Source of the DNA: Pelotomaculum sp. UBA1371 | GTDB lineage: Bacteria > Bacillota > Desulfotomaculia > Desulfotomaculales > Pelotomaculaceae | Reading direction: 5' to 3' | Assembly (NCBI GenBank): GCA_002305915.1 | Contig: DBRJ01000021.1 | Span: 38,497 to 61,796 of the forward strand | DNA: 23,300 bases | Shown here: piece after piece, positions 6,084 to 13,927 of the stretch | Layout: each line of letters starts with the position of its first letter | Numbering within the stretch: the stretch's first letter is position 1 | Made by a program: the position numbers and the translations under genes | Notes under the pieces: model-generated | Seen by the model: only the letters and a program-made list of their open reading frames with translations | Databases searched by the model: none | Told to the model about the DNA's origin: nothing

Positions 6084-7955
6084 ATGTCCGGAACAGCGCA
6101 GCAGGGGTCTCAAACCAAAGAATTCCAGGCGGAAGTAAAACAGCTTCTTGATATTGTGGTAAACTCACTTTACACGGACCGTGAGATTTTTCTGAGGGAA
6201 TTAATTTCAAACGCCGCCGATGCCCTGGAGAAATTCCGCTATGAAAGCCTTACCAGCAGGGGAGAGTCCGGCGAAGAAGTCCCGCTGGAAATCAGTATAG
6301 AACTGGACGACAAGGAGCATACCCTGACCATAACGGATACGGGAACCGGTATGACCGCCGCCGAACTGGTGGAAAACCTGGGCACCATCGCCCACTCCGG
6401 GTCCAGGGAATTTATCCGGCGCCTTGGCGACACCGACAGGAAGGACTTGAATTTGATCGGCCAGTTCGGGGTGGGCTTTTATTCCGCTTTCATGGTGGCC
6501 AGCCGGGTGCGCGTCCTGACGCGTTCCTACCGCTCCGGGGCGGAGGGCTGCGAATGGGTCTCGGACGGTATCGGCACTTACACCATAGGACCGGCAGAAG
6601 GCCTTGGCCGCGGGACTAAAATTATCCTCAAGCTCAAAGAGGAAGCCCGGGAGTTCAGCGAAGCTCAAAGGATCAAGGGGATTATCCGGCAATATTCCAG
6701 TTTTGTTCCCTTCCCGATCAAGGTGAACGGCGAACAGATCAATACTGTGCAGGCGCTCTGGGTTCGCAATAAAAATGAGGTGACCGGGGAGGAGTACACC
6801 GAGTTTTACAAATTTTTATTCAACGCCTACGATGGGCCCCTTTACCACCTGCATTTTACAGCTGACGCGCCCCTGTCCATCAACGCCCTCCTCTTTGTGC
6901 CCAAGCGGAACATGGAACGTTTCGGCTTTGGACGCCTGGAGCCCGGAGTCAATCTATACTGCCGGAAAGTCTTGATCCAGCAGCAGTCCGAGGGGATCCT
7001 GCCGGAATGGCTACGCTTTGTCCGGGGCGTGGTTGACAGCGAAGACATTCCCCTCAACATCTCCCGGGAAACGATGCAGGACAGCGCGCTCTTGAGGCGA
7101 CTGCGGAGGGCTGTGACAGGCCGGTTTCTCAAGTTTCTCCAGGAACAGTCCCAAAAAGATCCGGAACAGTACGCCGTTTTTTGGAATGAGTTCGGGATCT
7201 TTTTGAAAGAGGGGGCTGCCTCCGACTATACCCACCGGGATGACCTGGTCAGGCTGCTGCGGTTTGAATCTTCCGCTTCGGAGCCCGGAAAGCTGATTTC
7301 CCTGGCGGACTATACATCTAGAATGAAGGATGGCCAGAAGGACATTTACTTCATTAACGGGCTTACCAGGGAGCACATCGAAGCCGGCCCCTACCTTGAA
7401 GCTTTCAAGGCCCGGGGACTGGAGGTCATTTATACCTACGAGCCTGTTGACGATTTTGTTTTAAGCAACTTGATGGAGTACGAAGAAAAAAAATTTAGAT
7501 CCGCCGATCAGGCTGGTCTGGAACTTCCGGCGCTGGAAGCGGAGAGTGGAGGCGAGCCCCTGGACGCGGACTCGTTCAAGGCCCTTGCCCAATGGTTCAA
7601 GGAAATTCTGGGAGAAAAGGTCGGCGAAGTGAGGGAATCCACCCGTCTGGTGCATAGTCCCGCCATTGTTTTAAACCTTGACGGTATGATGACCAGCAGC
7701 ATGCAGCGGGTGATGCAGGCTGTAAATAAGGATCTGGGTTCTCTGGGACAAAAGGTGCTTGAATTAAATCCGCGGCATAATTTAATTAAGCGGCTGTCCT
7801 CCCTGCAGGAGGCCGACCCCAACCTGGCCCGGAATATTGCGGAACAGGTTTTCGACAATGCCCGGCTTTCCGCCGGCCTTGTGGTCGAGCCCCGGGCCAT
7901 GGTGGAGCGGATTTACAGGATCATGGAGCAAGCCCTTGCCGGCCGGGAACAATAA
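6084..7955 (+). CDS. htpG: Molecular chaperone HtpG (Hsp90)
   Basis: This 623-residue cytosolic ATP-dependent chaperone carries the GHKL ATPase signatures of Hsp90: RELISNAADALEKFRY (about 38-53), DTGTGM (85-90), LGTIAHSGS and IGQFGVGFYSAFMVA. The middle domain (NISRETMQ) and C-terminal dimerisation domain are complete. Ala replaces the more usual Ser in ELISNAxDAL, a minor change. The ATG at 6084 was chosen because it has GGAGGTG ten bases upstream and gives the usual N terminus; an in-frame TTG at 6024 would add 20 unrelated residues. It is a single-gene unit with its own promoter, a CtsR-like operator and a strong terminator. Confidence 0.95.
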   Translation: MSGTAQQGSQTKEFQAEVKQLLDIVVNSLYTDREIFLRELISNAADALEKFRYESLTSRGESGEEVPLEISIELDDKEHTLTITDTGTGMTAAELVENLGTIAHSGSREFIRRLGDTDRKDLNLIGQFGVGFYSAFMVASRVRVLTRSYRSGAEGCEWVSDGIGTYTIGPAEGLGRGTKIILKLKEEAREFSEAQRIKGIIRQYSSFVPFPIKVNGEQINTVQALWVRNKNEVTGEEYTEFYKFLFNAYDGPLYHLHFTADAPLSINALLFVPKRNMERFGFGRLEPGVNLYCRKVLIQQQSEGILPEWLRFVRGVVDSEDIPLNISRETMQDSALLRRLRRAVTGRFLKFLQEQSQKDPEQYAVFWNEFGIFLKEGAASDYTHRDDLVRLLRFESSASEPGKLISLADYTSRMKDGQKDIYFINGLTREHIEAGPYLEAFKARGLEVIYTYEPVDDFVLSNLMEYEEKKFRSADQAGLELPALEAESGGEPLDADSFKALAQWFKEILGEKVGEVRESTRLVHSPAIVLNLDGMMTSSMQRVMQAVNKDLGSLGQKVLELNPRHNLIKRLSSLQEADPNLARNIAEQVFDNARLSAGLVVEPRAMVERIYRIMEQALAGREQ

Positions 7956-7996
7956 ACGGCTTATGAAAACAGTTTTTTTAATAAATTGGTCCCCCT

Positions 7997-8041
7997 AAAT
8001 CAATCAAACCGTTCCCCGGAAAGGAGCGGTTTGATTGATTT
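7997..8041 (+). terminator. Strong terminator of htpG
   Basis: A stem of about 19 bp (7997-8015 with 8023-8041, one G-T pair) and a 7-base loop (CCGGAAA) end in a short T-run. The gene at 8049-8294 runs toward it on the other strand, so it may serve both directions, although the T-run is only present on the plus strand. Confidence 0.85.
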
Positions 8042-8048
8042 TAACAGG

Positions 8049-8294
8049 CTATTTAAGACCCCTTTTAATGTTGTTTGAAATGGTTTCGAAGAAGGCTGCA
8101 AGTCCGCTTTTGATGCTGTTTACAGACGCCTCCAAAAGGGTGCTTTTGATACTTCTGAACAGGTTTTTAATCCGGGGTTTAGCAGGATCTTCAATCAGAA
8201 GGTCTGTAGTTCCCATTTTCCCTTCTGGTAAAATTTTTCCTTCGCTTTCCTCTGTCAGGGAATATCTTTTCCTCCACTTAAACCTGCCGAACAA
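8049..8294 (-). CDS. Small hypothetical protein
   Basis: The 81-residue product is not recognised. It has a very basic N terminus (FGRFKWRKR), an acidic and glycine-containing middle (EESEGKILPEGKMG), and a long amphipathic helical C-terminal half ending in FFETISNNIKRGLK. It has no cysteines, signal peptide or membrane segment. The start is a TTG at 8294 with AAGGGGAAG about six to eight bases upstream. It ends just before the htpG hairpin, as expected of a real gene. An overlapping plus-strand frame (8035-8367) begins inside that hairpin and lacks a ribosome binding site. It follows the decayed DUF3231 fragment in the same direction. Confidence 0.5.
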   Translation of the reverse strand: MFGRFKWRKRYSLTEESEGKILPEGKMGTTDLLIEDPAKPRIKNLFRSIKSTLLEASVNSIKSGLAAFFETISNNIKRGLK

Positions 8295-8341
8295 TATAAT
8301 CTTCCCCTTTACGAATCTTTTTTTCTTTTATTACAAATCGA

Positions 8342-8486
8342 TTTATCATCAGTGTCCAAACATGTGAGTTTCAATCAGGGAAGTAAGGCTATAGCCGGGT
8401 TTCCCAAAGGTAAAAAACCCAGCCCGCGTGCAGTGGCCAGTTGGGCTCCTGCGCCATGAATGGCAGCATTTTTTTAACATATTCAA
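8342..8486 (-). pseudogene. Decayed 5' fragment of a DUF3231 gene
   Basis: On the minus strand, an AGGAGG (8500-8495) is followed by TTG/ATG starts (8486, 8480). Codons matching the N terminus of the intact DUF3231 protein (start 10290) follow, but in pieces: one base is missing in the A-run after MLKK, then LPFMAQEPNWPLHAGWVFYL (compare KPLHAGEVYHLWET). About eight bases are then lost after LWET, followed by GYSLTSLIETHMF (compare SYNLISLVEIYMM). One extra base precedes DTDDK (compare NTEDK), after which similarity ends. At least three frame changes make it a clear pseudogene, probably the remnant of a full-length paralogue. Confidence 0.75.
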
Positions 8487-8836
8487 CAGTGTTACCTCCT
8501 GTTCAGATATCGCTTTTAGCATGAACAGGGATTTAAAAAATTATGTCCGGGTTAATTATGAAGGGCTTCAAAAAACTTACTCTCCGTACATGCTATGGTG
8601 TTTTCCCGTTGACGGGTCCGGGTTCGCGATCCTTAACTTGATCATGCTGGATTCTTCCCTTGAAGAAATACAAAGTTAATTCTTTGCCTGTTTCGTTGAG
8701 GGTTTCCAGAAATTCTGAGGTTTTTGCTTCTTTCTGTCAATATTCTAAATTTTTGTATGTGGCAGGTTTATATAATTGATTGAATGACCATACTAGTATT
8801 AAATCTAAAACAGAACAGGAAAGGGGCTTGAAGATT
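8487..8836. other. Intergenic stretch without a clear gene
   Basis: This 350-base, AT-rich stretch holds the ribosome binding site of the decayed DUF3231 fragment (8495-8500). The plus-strand frame 8428-8679 that runs across it has no ribosome binding site and overlaps that fragment. A TATAAT at 8771-8776 could be a -10 box for the gene at 8837, but no good -35 is seen. Confidence 0.5.
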
Positions 8837-9106
8837 GTGAAAACAACGCTGGTGGAATATTTTTGCGGAGTCCGGAATCGCCTGCCGGAAGAAGCAGAGA
8901 GGGTTATTCGCTCCCTGGAAGATCAGGGTCCCATGAACAAGGAGGAATTATCCCTGACGGCCAAAGTAAAAAGGGCCGTGCTGGATCATGTTGTTATCCA
9001 GCTCTATGCTCTGGGTCTGGTGGATGTAGCAACGGAAGGAAAAAGCAAGATGTGCAGCCTGACCAAACTGGGCTATGATTTCTTAAACTTGAGAGATGCC
9101 GGATAA
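8837..9106 (+). CDS. Small protein with winged-helix-like pattern
   Basis: The 89-residue protein is not assigned to a named family. Its order of helices and its C-terminal CSLTKLGYDFLNL resemble the end of a winged-helix DNA-binding domain, in which an S-L-T-K-x-G turn follows the wing. The middle (MNKEELSLTAKVKRAVLDHVVIQLYALGLVDV) could be the helix-turn-helix. A regulatory role is possible but unproven. The GTG at 8837 was chosen because GGAAAGGGG lies ten bases upstream; a TTG at 8780 is also in frame but has only a weak GGCAGG far upstream. A terminator overlaps the stop codon, so it is probably a one-gene unit. Confidence 0.6.
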   Translation: MKTTLVEYFCGVRNRLPEEAERVIRSLEDQGPMNKEELSLTAKVKRAVLDHVVIQLYALGLVDVATEGKSKMCSLTKLGYDFLNLRDAG

Positions 9107-9119
9107 CGGCATTTTTTTT
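9096..9119 (+). terminator. Compact intrinsic terminator overlapping a stop codon
   Basis: ATGCCG (9096-9101) pairs with CGGCAT (9107-9112) around a five-base loop that contains the TAA stop. A run of eight T follows. Confidence 0.85.
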
Positions 9120-9285
9120 GCTGGTAGAAGTGTCCAGGGAGCCGTTCCCCGCTATTTTGGTTAACTTATCTTGTACAAATTAAGATGAAAACACATTCCA
9201 TACCTGCCCTGCTCTTCTTTGCCAAAAGATACCATAGACGGCTTGTATTGCAAGTAAAAGCCCTTTTTTACCGTCATATTGCTGT

Positions 9286-10290
9286 TTAACCCCGCTTGGA
9301 GCTAACCACCGGGGGATTGTTGAAAGCGTTCCGCTGGGAAGCCAGGGCCATCATTTTTTGCAAATACTCGATTTCGGTGGATAGAAAAGATTTGAACATA
9401 TTTCTGATATCTTCCCTGTACGCAACGGAAAACGAGGTGATATGCAGGTTGATGTAAACCTGCATGGCAGCGAGCAAAATCTGCACAACCTCCGCATCGC
9501 TCAAGATAATCTTGCTGACCTTGCCGGGCGGTCCCTGCCCCATACGCCGAACGGGGCGTGCGGGGACTGTGAACCCCTCATCCTTGAGGATGTTCTCGAG
9601 CCTTTCCAATTGAGGAAGCACAACATCCTTGAGACCAATTTTTAAAACTCTGATTAGTTCCGGGTCGTTGGTATTGGCCAAATAGGTTTCCAGGTTCATA
9701 ATACTTAAATGCCTTGCTCCCAACTCGTCCCAGATTGTGGCCACTTCACTCATATTGAGGCTGTTGCTCCGGGCAGTGGCGGGAGGAGGGGGGTTGAAAA
9801 CTTGTCTTTTTTTGCCGAGGTTTACAACCATGCTATAAGCTTTCATATCGTCAAAGACGATGTCAGTAAAGACTTTTCTTACCGATTCCCTGGTAGCAGC
9901 CCCGATAGCCCTGCCGTCGTGCATTAACAGGACATGTCCCCAGGCAGCCAGGTTCCGGATGACTTCGTCGTCATCCAGCTTAACTTCCTGCCCTGCACCT
10001 GGTTTTCCCTGCAATGTTTTCGACGAGGGCCGGGGTGGAACAGTGAAGCCTTCTTCTTTCAAAATTTTTTCCAGGCGGTTGATCCGGGTAAGAACAGTGC
10101 CCTTGCTTATGCCCTGCAGGAGGATATGGAGTTCTTTGTCTTCGGTGTTCATCATATAGATTTCAACCAGGGAAATTAGATTGTAACTGGAGGTTAAGGT
10201 TTCCCAAAGATGATAAACCTCACCGGCGTGGAGAGGTTTACCGGTTTCCTGGCGGACCAGGGAAAGAGTCTTTTTAAGTTTTTTGAACAT
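9286..10290 (-). CDS. DUF3231 protein with two repeats
   Basis: The 334-residue soluble protein consists of two copies of one unit of about 150 residues. In repeat 1, HAGEVYHLWETL, NRLEKILKEEGFTVPPRP and KRQVFNPPPP match NMSEVATIWDEL, ERLENILKDEGFTVPARP and QRNAFNNPPV in repeat 2. This tandem layout is typical of DUF3231 proteins of spore formers, which are predicted to be helical bundles of ferritin or coat-protein type; their function is not established. ATG 10290 is preferred over the in-frame GTG at 10323 because AAGGGCGG lies nine bases upstream and because the decayed paralogue begins the same way. It is transcribed alone on the minus strand. Confidence 0.8.
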   Translation of the reverse strand: MFKKLKKTLSLVRQETGKPLHAGEVYHLWETLTSSYNLISLVEIYMMNTEDKELHILLQGISKGTVLTRINRLEKILKEEGFTVPPRPSSKTLQGKPGAGQEVKLDDDEVIRNLAAWGHVLLMHDGRAIGAATRESVRKVFTDIVFDDMKAYSMVVNLGKKRQVFNPPPPATARSNSLNMSEVATIWDELGARHLSIMNLETYLANTNDPELIRVLKIGLKDVVLPQLERLENILKDEGFTVPARPVRRMGQGPPGKVSKIILSDAEVVQILLAAMQVYINLHITSFSVAYREDIRNMFKSFLSTEIEYLQKMMALASQRNAFNNPPVVSSKRG

Positions 10291-10431
10291 AAAAATAAAC
10301 CGCCCTTCATATAGATCTGACACTATATAGCATGGACGGTTACTGAATAAAATATGTTTTAATAATAACTGTTCAGGATAGTTATTTCCGACAACAAGCC
10401 TGCAGTCATATTTATTTTTCCGCTTGGTGTC

Positions 10432-10467
10432 AAAAAATAATCAAGGGGGGCCGCTTTTGCCGGTCCC
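10432..10467 (-). terminator. Terminator of the carbonic anhydrase gene
   Basis: On the minus strand GGGACCG pairs with CGGCCCC (one mismatch) around a short A-rich loop, followed by a short spacer and a T-rich tract (ATTTTTTG). It begins about 18 bases after the stop codon. Confidence 0.5.
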
Positions 10468-10484
10468 AGGTTGCCTGAATTGGA

Positions 10485-11087
10485 CTAATCAAATACAACC
10501 TCACCTGTTTTTAAGAAGTATTTCGCACCCTTCAGGGTTACCTTTCCCCCCTCCAGGAAATGCTTGATGATTGGGCTTTCTTTAATCTCTGCCAGTGTTG
10601 CCTTGATGTTTTCATCGGTGGCCAATTCATAGAGGTCATGCCCTGTTGCCCCGGTTGCCTTTGCTTTTTCCACGGAAGGCAGCAATTTGGCAATGATGGC
10701 GCCGATGCTTCCGGGCGCTTCCCCGCCGTCGACGGCAGCTTTCACGGCGCCACAGTAGTCGTGCCCCAGAACCACAACAAGCGGCGCCAGAAGATGCTCC
10801 ACGGCATATTCAATGCTGCCCAGGGTTACGGGGTCCACAACATTTCCCGCGTTGCGGACAACGAAAATGTCGCCGAGGCCCTGGTCGAAGATATGCTCCG
10901 GCGGTACACGGGAATCTGAGCAAGTTAAGATTACGGCAAAGGGTTTTTGGCCCTTCACCAGTTCCTCCCGCCTGGCGTCGCCCAGATCTTTCAAGGCAAA
11001 TTGGCCGGTTACAAATCTTTTGTTTCCGTCGATAAGTTTTTGTAGAGCCTCATTTGCTGAGGTTGCCGTATTATTGGATACACTCAT
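10485..11087 (-). CDS. Beta-class carbonic anhydrase
   Basis: The enzyme interconverts carbon dioxide and bicarbonate in the cytosol. The 200-residue product has the zinc and active-site residues of the beta class: Cys56-x-Asp58-x-Arg60 in LTCSDSRVPPE, and His109-x-x-Cys112 in LGHDYCGAV. FVVRNAGNVVDP is also family-typical. The ATG at 11087 is used because GGGGGTG ends five bases upstream; an in-frame GTG at 11093 falls inside this ribosome binding site. It stands alone, with a terminator after it and a second terminator-like hairpin in its leader. In an anaerobe it may supply bicarbonate to carboxylases or help acetate/CO2 exchange; this is inference. Confidence 0.93.
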   Translation of the reverse strand: MSVSNNTATSANEALQKLIDGNKRFVTGQFALKDLGDARREELVKGQKPFAVILTCSDSRVPPEHIFDQGLGDIFVVRNAGNVVDPVTLGSIEYAVEHLLAPLVVVLGHDYCGAVKAAVDGGEAPGSIGAIIAKLLPSVEKAKATGATGHDLYELATDENIKATLAEIKESPIIKHFLEGGKVTLKGAKYFLKTGEVVFD

Positions 11088-11155
11088 CTTCACACCCCCA
11101 AAATATTATATATTTAAAATTTAACCGGGAAATTGTTTAATCCTTTATTTTTAAT

Positions 11156-11181
11156 AAAAAAAACAGGGAACCGGGCCTGTT
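11156..11181 (-). terminator. Terminator-like hairpin in the carbonic anhydrase leader
   Basis: On the minus strand AACAGG (11181-11176) pairs with CCTGTT (11167-11162) around an eight-base loop, and six further T follow (11161-11156). It is 70 bases upstream of the carbonic anhydrase start on the same strand. It could be an attenuator, or stop transcripts that begin further upstream. Confidence 0.5.
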
Positions 11182-11462
11182 AAATTGACGGGATCCGGCC
11201 AATTCTCAAGGGAGCGGAACAAATTTTAATTTTTTTCCTCAGGGAGGAATTAACCTCTTTCTGTCGAAAATGTATTCCAAATTTCACTTTATCATGTTAA
11301 AGTATTAATGCGATTGTAAACCCATTTAAAAACTTAATTATAAAACAGTTCTATAAACAGACCTGAATTAAAGCCTTCGCAATGAGTCTAAACTATGTTC
11401 ATCGATAAATGTAAATATATTGCTTTATAGCTAGATACGTTATTTGCCCAAAAGTCACCAGG
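11182..11462. other. Divergent intergenic region without a gene
   Basis: This AT-rich stretch lies between the carbonic anhydrase (minus) and HisD-like (plus) genes. It contains short palindromes, for example TTCCTC-AGG-GAGGAA near 11239, but no open frame with a ribosome binding site and no near-consensus sigma-A promoter that I can defend. The promoters of both flanking units should be here. Confidence 0.5.
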
Positions 11463-11500
11463 AGGCAGGCTCCAGCCTGAGGGGGGTTTGCCTATTTTTT
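11463..11500 (+). promoter_or_regulatory. Possible leader hairpin/attenuator before the HisD-like operon
   Basis: CAGGC (11466-11470) and GCCTG (11475-11479) can form a small hairpin, and AGGC (11463-11466) can instead pair with GCCT (11490-11493), followed by ATTTTTT. The two pairings share bases and a T-run follows, 34 bases before the start codon. The stems are short, so this is only suggestive. Confidence 0.25.
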
Positions 11501-11533
11501 ATCAATTTGTCGACTTTAAAGGAGGAAGATTCT

Positions 11534-12841
11534 ATGTACATCCGGGTCTTCAATTTAAAAGACATGGAGAAAGCTGATTACGAAAGAATCCTCAAGAGAA
11601 GTGAAGTGGAAACAGATTCCGTTTTGAACGATGTTGCCAAAGTCATCGAAGATGTAAAAACACACGGGGACCAGGCCCTGGTGGATTACACAGGGCAATT
11701 TGACCAGATTTCCATAAAAATTGATCAAATCAGGGTTTCACAGGAAGAAATTAAAGAAGCCTACAAAAAGGTAGACGGGGATACAATTGCGGCGATCCGG
11801 ACCCTGGCCGGCAACGTCAAGCGCTTTCACGCGGCCCAGATGTCCAATAAAATGTGGTCCATGGAGGTTTCCCCCGGACTTGTTGCCGGACAAATCCACA
11901 TTCCCCTGGAAAAAGTGGGCTGTTACGTTCCCGGCGGCAGGGGCTGGTTTCCTTCAGCGGTGATGATGTCAGTTTTACCCGCCAAGGTGGCCGGCGTCCC
12001 GGAAGTCATTGTCTGCACACCGTCCGCGCCGGACGGGGCCGTTCCTCCGGGTACTTTAATCGCCTGTGACATATGCGGGGCGGACGCTGTTTTTCGTGTC
12101 GGCGGAAGCCAGGCGGTAGCCGCTATGGCCCACGGCACCCAAACAGTGCCCAAAGTTGATAAAATTGTGGGTCCCGGCAGCAAATGGGTGCTGGCCGCAT
12201 TTAAGCTGCTTTATGGTCAGGTGGAAATCGGTACCCATGCCGGACCCGGTGAAGGGTTAATCATCGCGGACGAGTCCGCCGACCCGGAGTTCGCCGCTGC
12301 TGATATCTGCATCCAGGCGGAGCACGGACTGGATTCGGCAGGAGTCCTGGTTACCCACGTGAAGGAACTGGCCTACGCGGTTCAGGCAAAAATCGGCAGG
12401 CACATTGAGAGACTCAATGAATACCGCAAGAATTTCGTTGTGGAGTCGCTGAAAAAATACGGAGCCATTATCATTACTGAATCATTGGAAGAGTCCATTT
12501 CCTTCGCCAACGAGTATGCCGTGGAGCACCTGGAAATCATGACCGGGGAACCCCTGCAGGATATGCAGAAGATTAAGAACGCAGGAGGGATTTACCTGGG
12601 TCACTATACCCCCCTCAGCACCGGCTGCTTCGGTTCGGGTCCCAACCACGTTTTACCCACCGGACGCAGGGCTGTGGTTTCCGGCGGGTTGAAGACAGCA
12701 GATTTTTACAAAGCCGTTACCTTCGAGTATTTTTCCAAAGAGGGACTGGCAAACCTGCGGGAGGCCATGGTCAAATTGGCTGACTATGAAGGTTTCCCCG
12801 CCCACGGCAATGCGATCCTGGAGCGTTTCGCCAGAGACTGA
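11534..12841 (+). CDS. Histidinol-dehydrogenase-like oxidoreductase in a catabolic operon
   Basis: The 435-residue protein has the HisD fold motifs: NAD-binding CYVPGGRG, VGPGSKWV, AGPGE, QAEHG (Gln261, His264), YAVEHLE (Glu331, His332) and PNHVLPT. In E. coli HisD zinc is held by Gln259, His262, Asp360 and His419. Here the Asp position is Cys365 (STGCFGSGPNH against GDY in HisD), while Gln261, His264 and His424 are kept. AGPSE is AGPGE. These changes and the neighbours (alcohol dehydrogenase, sugar-type ABC importer) argue for a paralogue acting on an imported alcohol, as does HpsN, a HisD homologue that oxidises dihydroxypropanesulfonate. The ATG has AAAGGAGG eight bases upstream; a start at 11444 lies before the leader hairpin. 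Confidence 0.85.
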   Translation: MYIRVFNLKDMEKADYERILKRSEVETDSVLNDVAKVIEDVKTHGDQALVDYTGQFDQISIKIDQIRVSQEEIKEAYKKVDGDTIAAIRTLAGNVKRFHAAQMSNKMWSMEVSPGLVAGQIHIPLEKVGCYVPGGRGWFPSAVMMSVLPAKVAGVPEVIVCTPSAPDGAVPPGTLIACDICGADAVFRVGGSQAVAAMAHGTQTVPKVDKIVGPGSKWVLAAFKLLYGQVEIGTHAGPGEGLIIADESADPEFAAADICIQAEHGLDSAGVLVTHVKELAYAVQAKIGRHIERLNEYRKNFVVESLKKYGAIIITESLEESISFANEYAVEHLEIMTGEPLQDMQKIKNAGGIYLGHYTPLSTGCFGSGPNHVLPTGRRAVVSGGLKTADFYKAVTFEYFSKEGLANLREAMVKLADYEGFPAHGNAILERFARD

Positions 12842-12865
12842 ACAGGAAGGCAGGAGAAAAGATTA

Positions 12866-13864
12866 ATGCTGGCTGTCCGTTATTACGGAATCCGGGATGT
12901 TCGTATTGAAGTGCTGCCGCGGCCGGTCTGCGGGCCCAAAGAGGTGCTGGTAAAGGTCGCCTATGCCGGGATCTGCGGTTCGGATCTGCACATTTATAGA
13001 AAGGGTATGTTTGTTTCAACAGTACCGGAAACAATGGGGCATGAGTTTTCCGGCGTTGTAGAGGAAGTTGGTCCCGGCGTCACGGGCTTTAAGCCCGGCG
13101 ATCACGTGGTGGGCGACCCCCGGGTCGCTTGCGGGAGCTGCCCGTGGTGCCGGCAGGGTAAAGAAAACATCTGCCCGGAGCTTAGTTTTATTGGAGAAAT
13201 CTGCCCGGGTTGTTTTGCCGAATACCTTGTTTTAAATGAAGAGCACCTGCTGAAGCTACCTTCTAGCCTTGAACTGGACAGGGCGGCGCTGATCGAGCCC
13301 CTGGCGGTGGCCCTTCATGCTGCCGGCAAGGCGGGCCTCTCTTCCCGGGAAACCCTTGGCATCATCGGAGCCGGGCCGGTGGGACTTCTCACACTGCTGG
13401 CAGCCAGGCCTCTGGTTGAGCAAATTCTGGTGGTGGACCGGGCTCCGGTCAGGCTGGAGCTGGCCCGCAGGCTGGGGGCCGACCGGGTTGCGCAAACGCT
13501 GCCGGAGGAACCTTCGGAGCAGGTGGATGTGGTGATTGAGGCGGTTGGGGCGGAAGCTACCCTTAAGGGAGCCCTTAAACTGTTGAAACCGGGGGGAAGG
13601 CTTATCCTGGCCGGCCTGTACGAAGAGAGCGTACTGGTGGATCCCAATCCTATTCTTGAAAAGGAATTAAAAATATACGGAATTAATGCTTATGAGAGAT
13701 TGGATTTGGAGAAGGCAGTTCAGGCCGCCGCCTCTGGTCAGGTGGACGTTACACCGCTGATATCCCGGATACTGCCTCTCAAATCTGCTGCAGAGGCATT
13801 TGAGCTCCTGACATCCCCGGCGCCTGATGTTTTAAAAATTCTTTTTAACCCTGCCGGATTTTGA
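12866..13864 (+). CDS. Zinc-dependent alcohol/polyol dehydrogenase (MDR family)
   Basis: The 332-residue medium-chain dehydrogenase is of the sorbitol/threonine dehydrogenase type. It has catalytic-zinc residues Cys37 (GICGSDLH) and His59-Glu60 (MGHEFSG), a structural zinc site of Cys89, Cys92, Cys95 and Cys103 (ACGSCPWC and NIC), and an NAD-binding GAGPVG at 168-173. It should oxidise a secondary alcohol to a ketone with NAD in the cytosol. It starts 24 bases after the HisD-like gene with GGAG upstream, so the two enzymes are co-expressed and may act on the same compound in turn. The ICPGCFAEY segment has two extra cysteines compared with the usual GGFAEY. The exact substrate is unknown. Confidence 0.9.
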   Translation: MLAVRYYGIRDVRIEVLPRPVCGPKEVLVKVAYAGICGSDLHIYRKGMFVSTVPETMGHEFSGVVEEVGPGVTGFKPGDHVVGDPRVACGSCPWCRQGKENICPELSFIGEICPGCFAEYLVLNEEHLLKLPSSLELDRAALIEPLAVALHAAGKAGLSSRETLGIIGAGPVGLLTLLAARPLVEQILVVDRAPVRLELARRLGADRVAQTLPEEPSEQVDVVIEAVGAEATLKGALKLLKPGGRLILAGLYEESVLVDPNPILEKELKIYGINAYERLDLEKAVQAAASGQVDVTPLISRILPLKSAAEAFELLTSPAPDVLKILFNPAGF

Positions 13865-13927
13865 AATAGGGTCCAGGAACAGCCTTAAAAAACAGCCTTA
13901 AAATATTATTGAATAGAAGGAATGAGT

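Noticed and set aside
8035..8367. Plus-strand open frame of 110 codons
   Set aside because: It begins with a TTG inside the htpG terminator, has no ribosome binding site, and is opposite a better-supported minus-strand gene.
8428..8679. Plus-strand open frame of 83 codons
   Set aside because: It runs antisense to the decayed DUF3231 fragment and has no ribosome binding site.
11534..12841. Annotation as biosynthetic histidinol dehydrogenase (hisD)
   Set aside because: No other histidine gene is nearby, a zinc-ligand position and the AGPSE motif differ, and the gene leads an operon with a dehydrogenase and a sugar-type importer.
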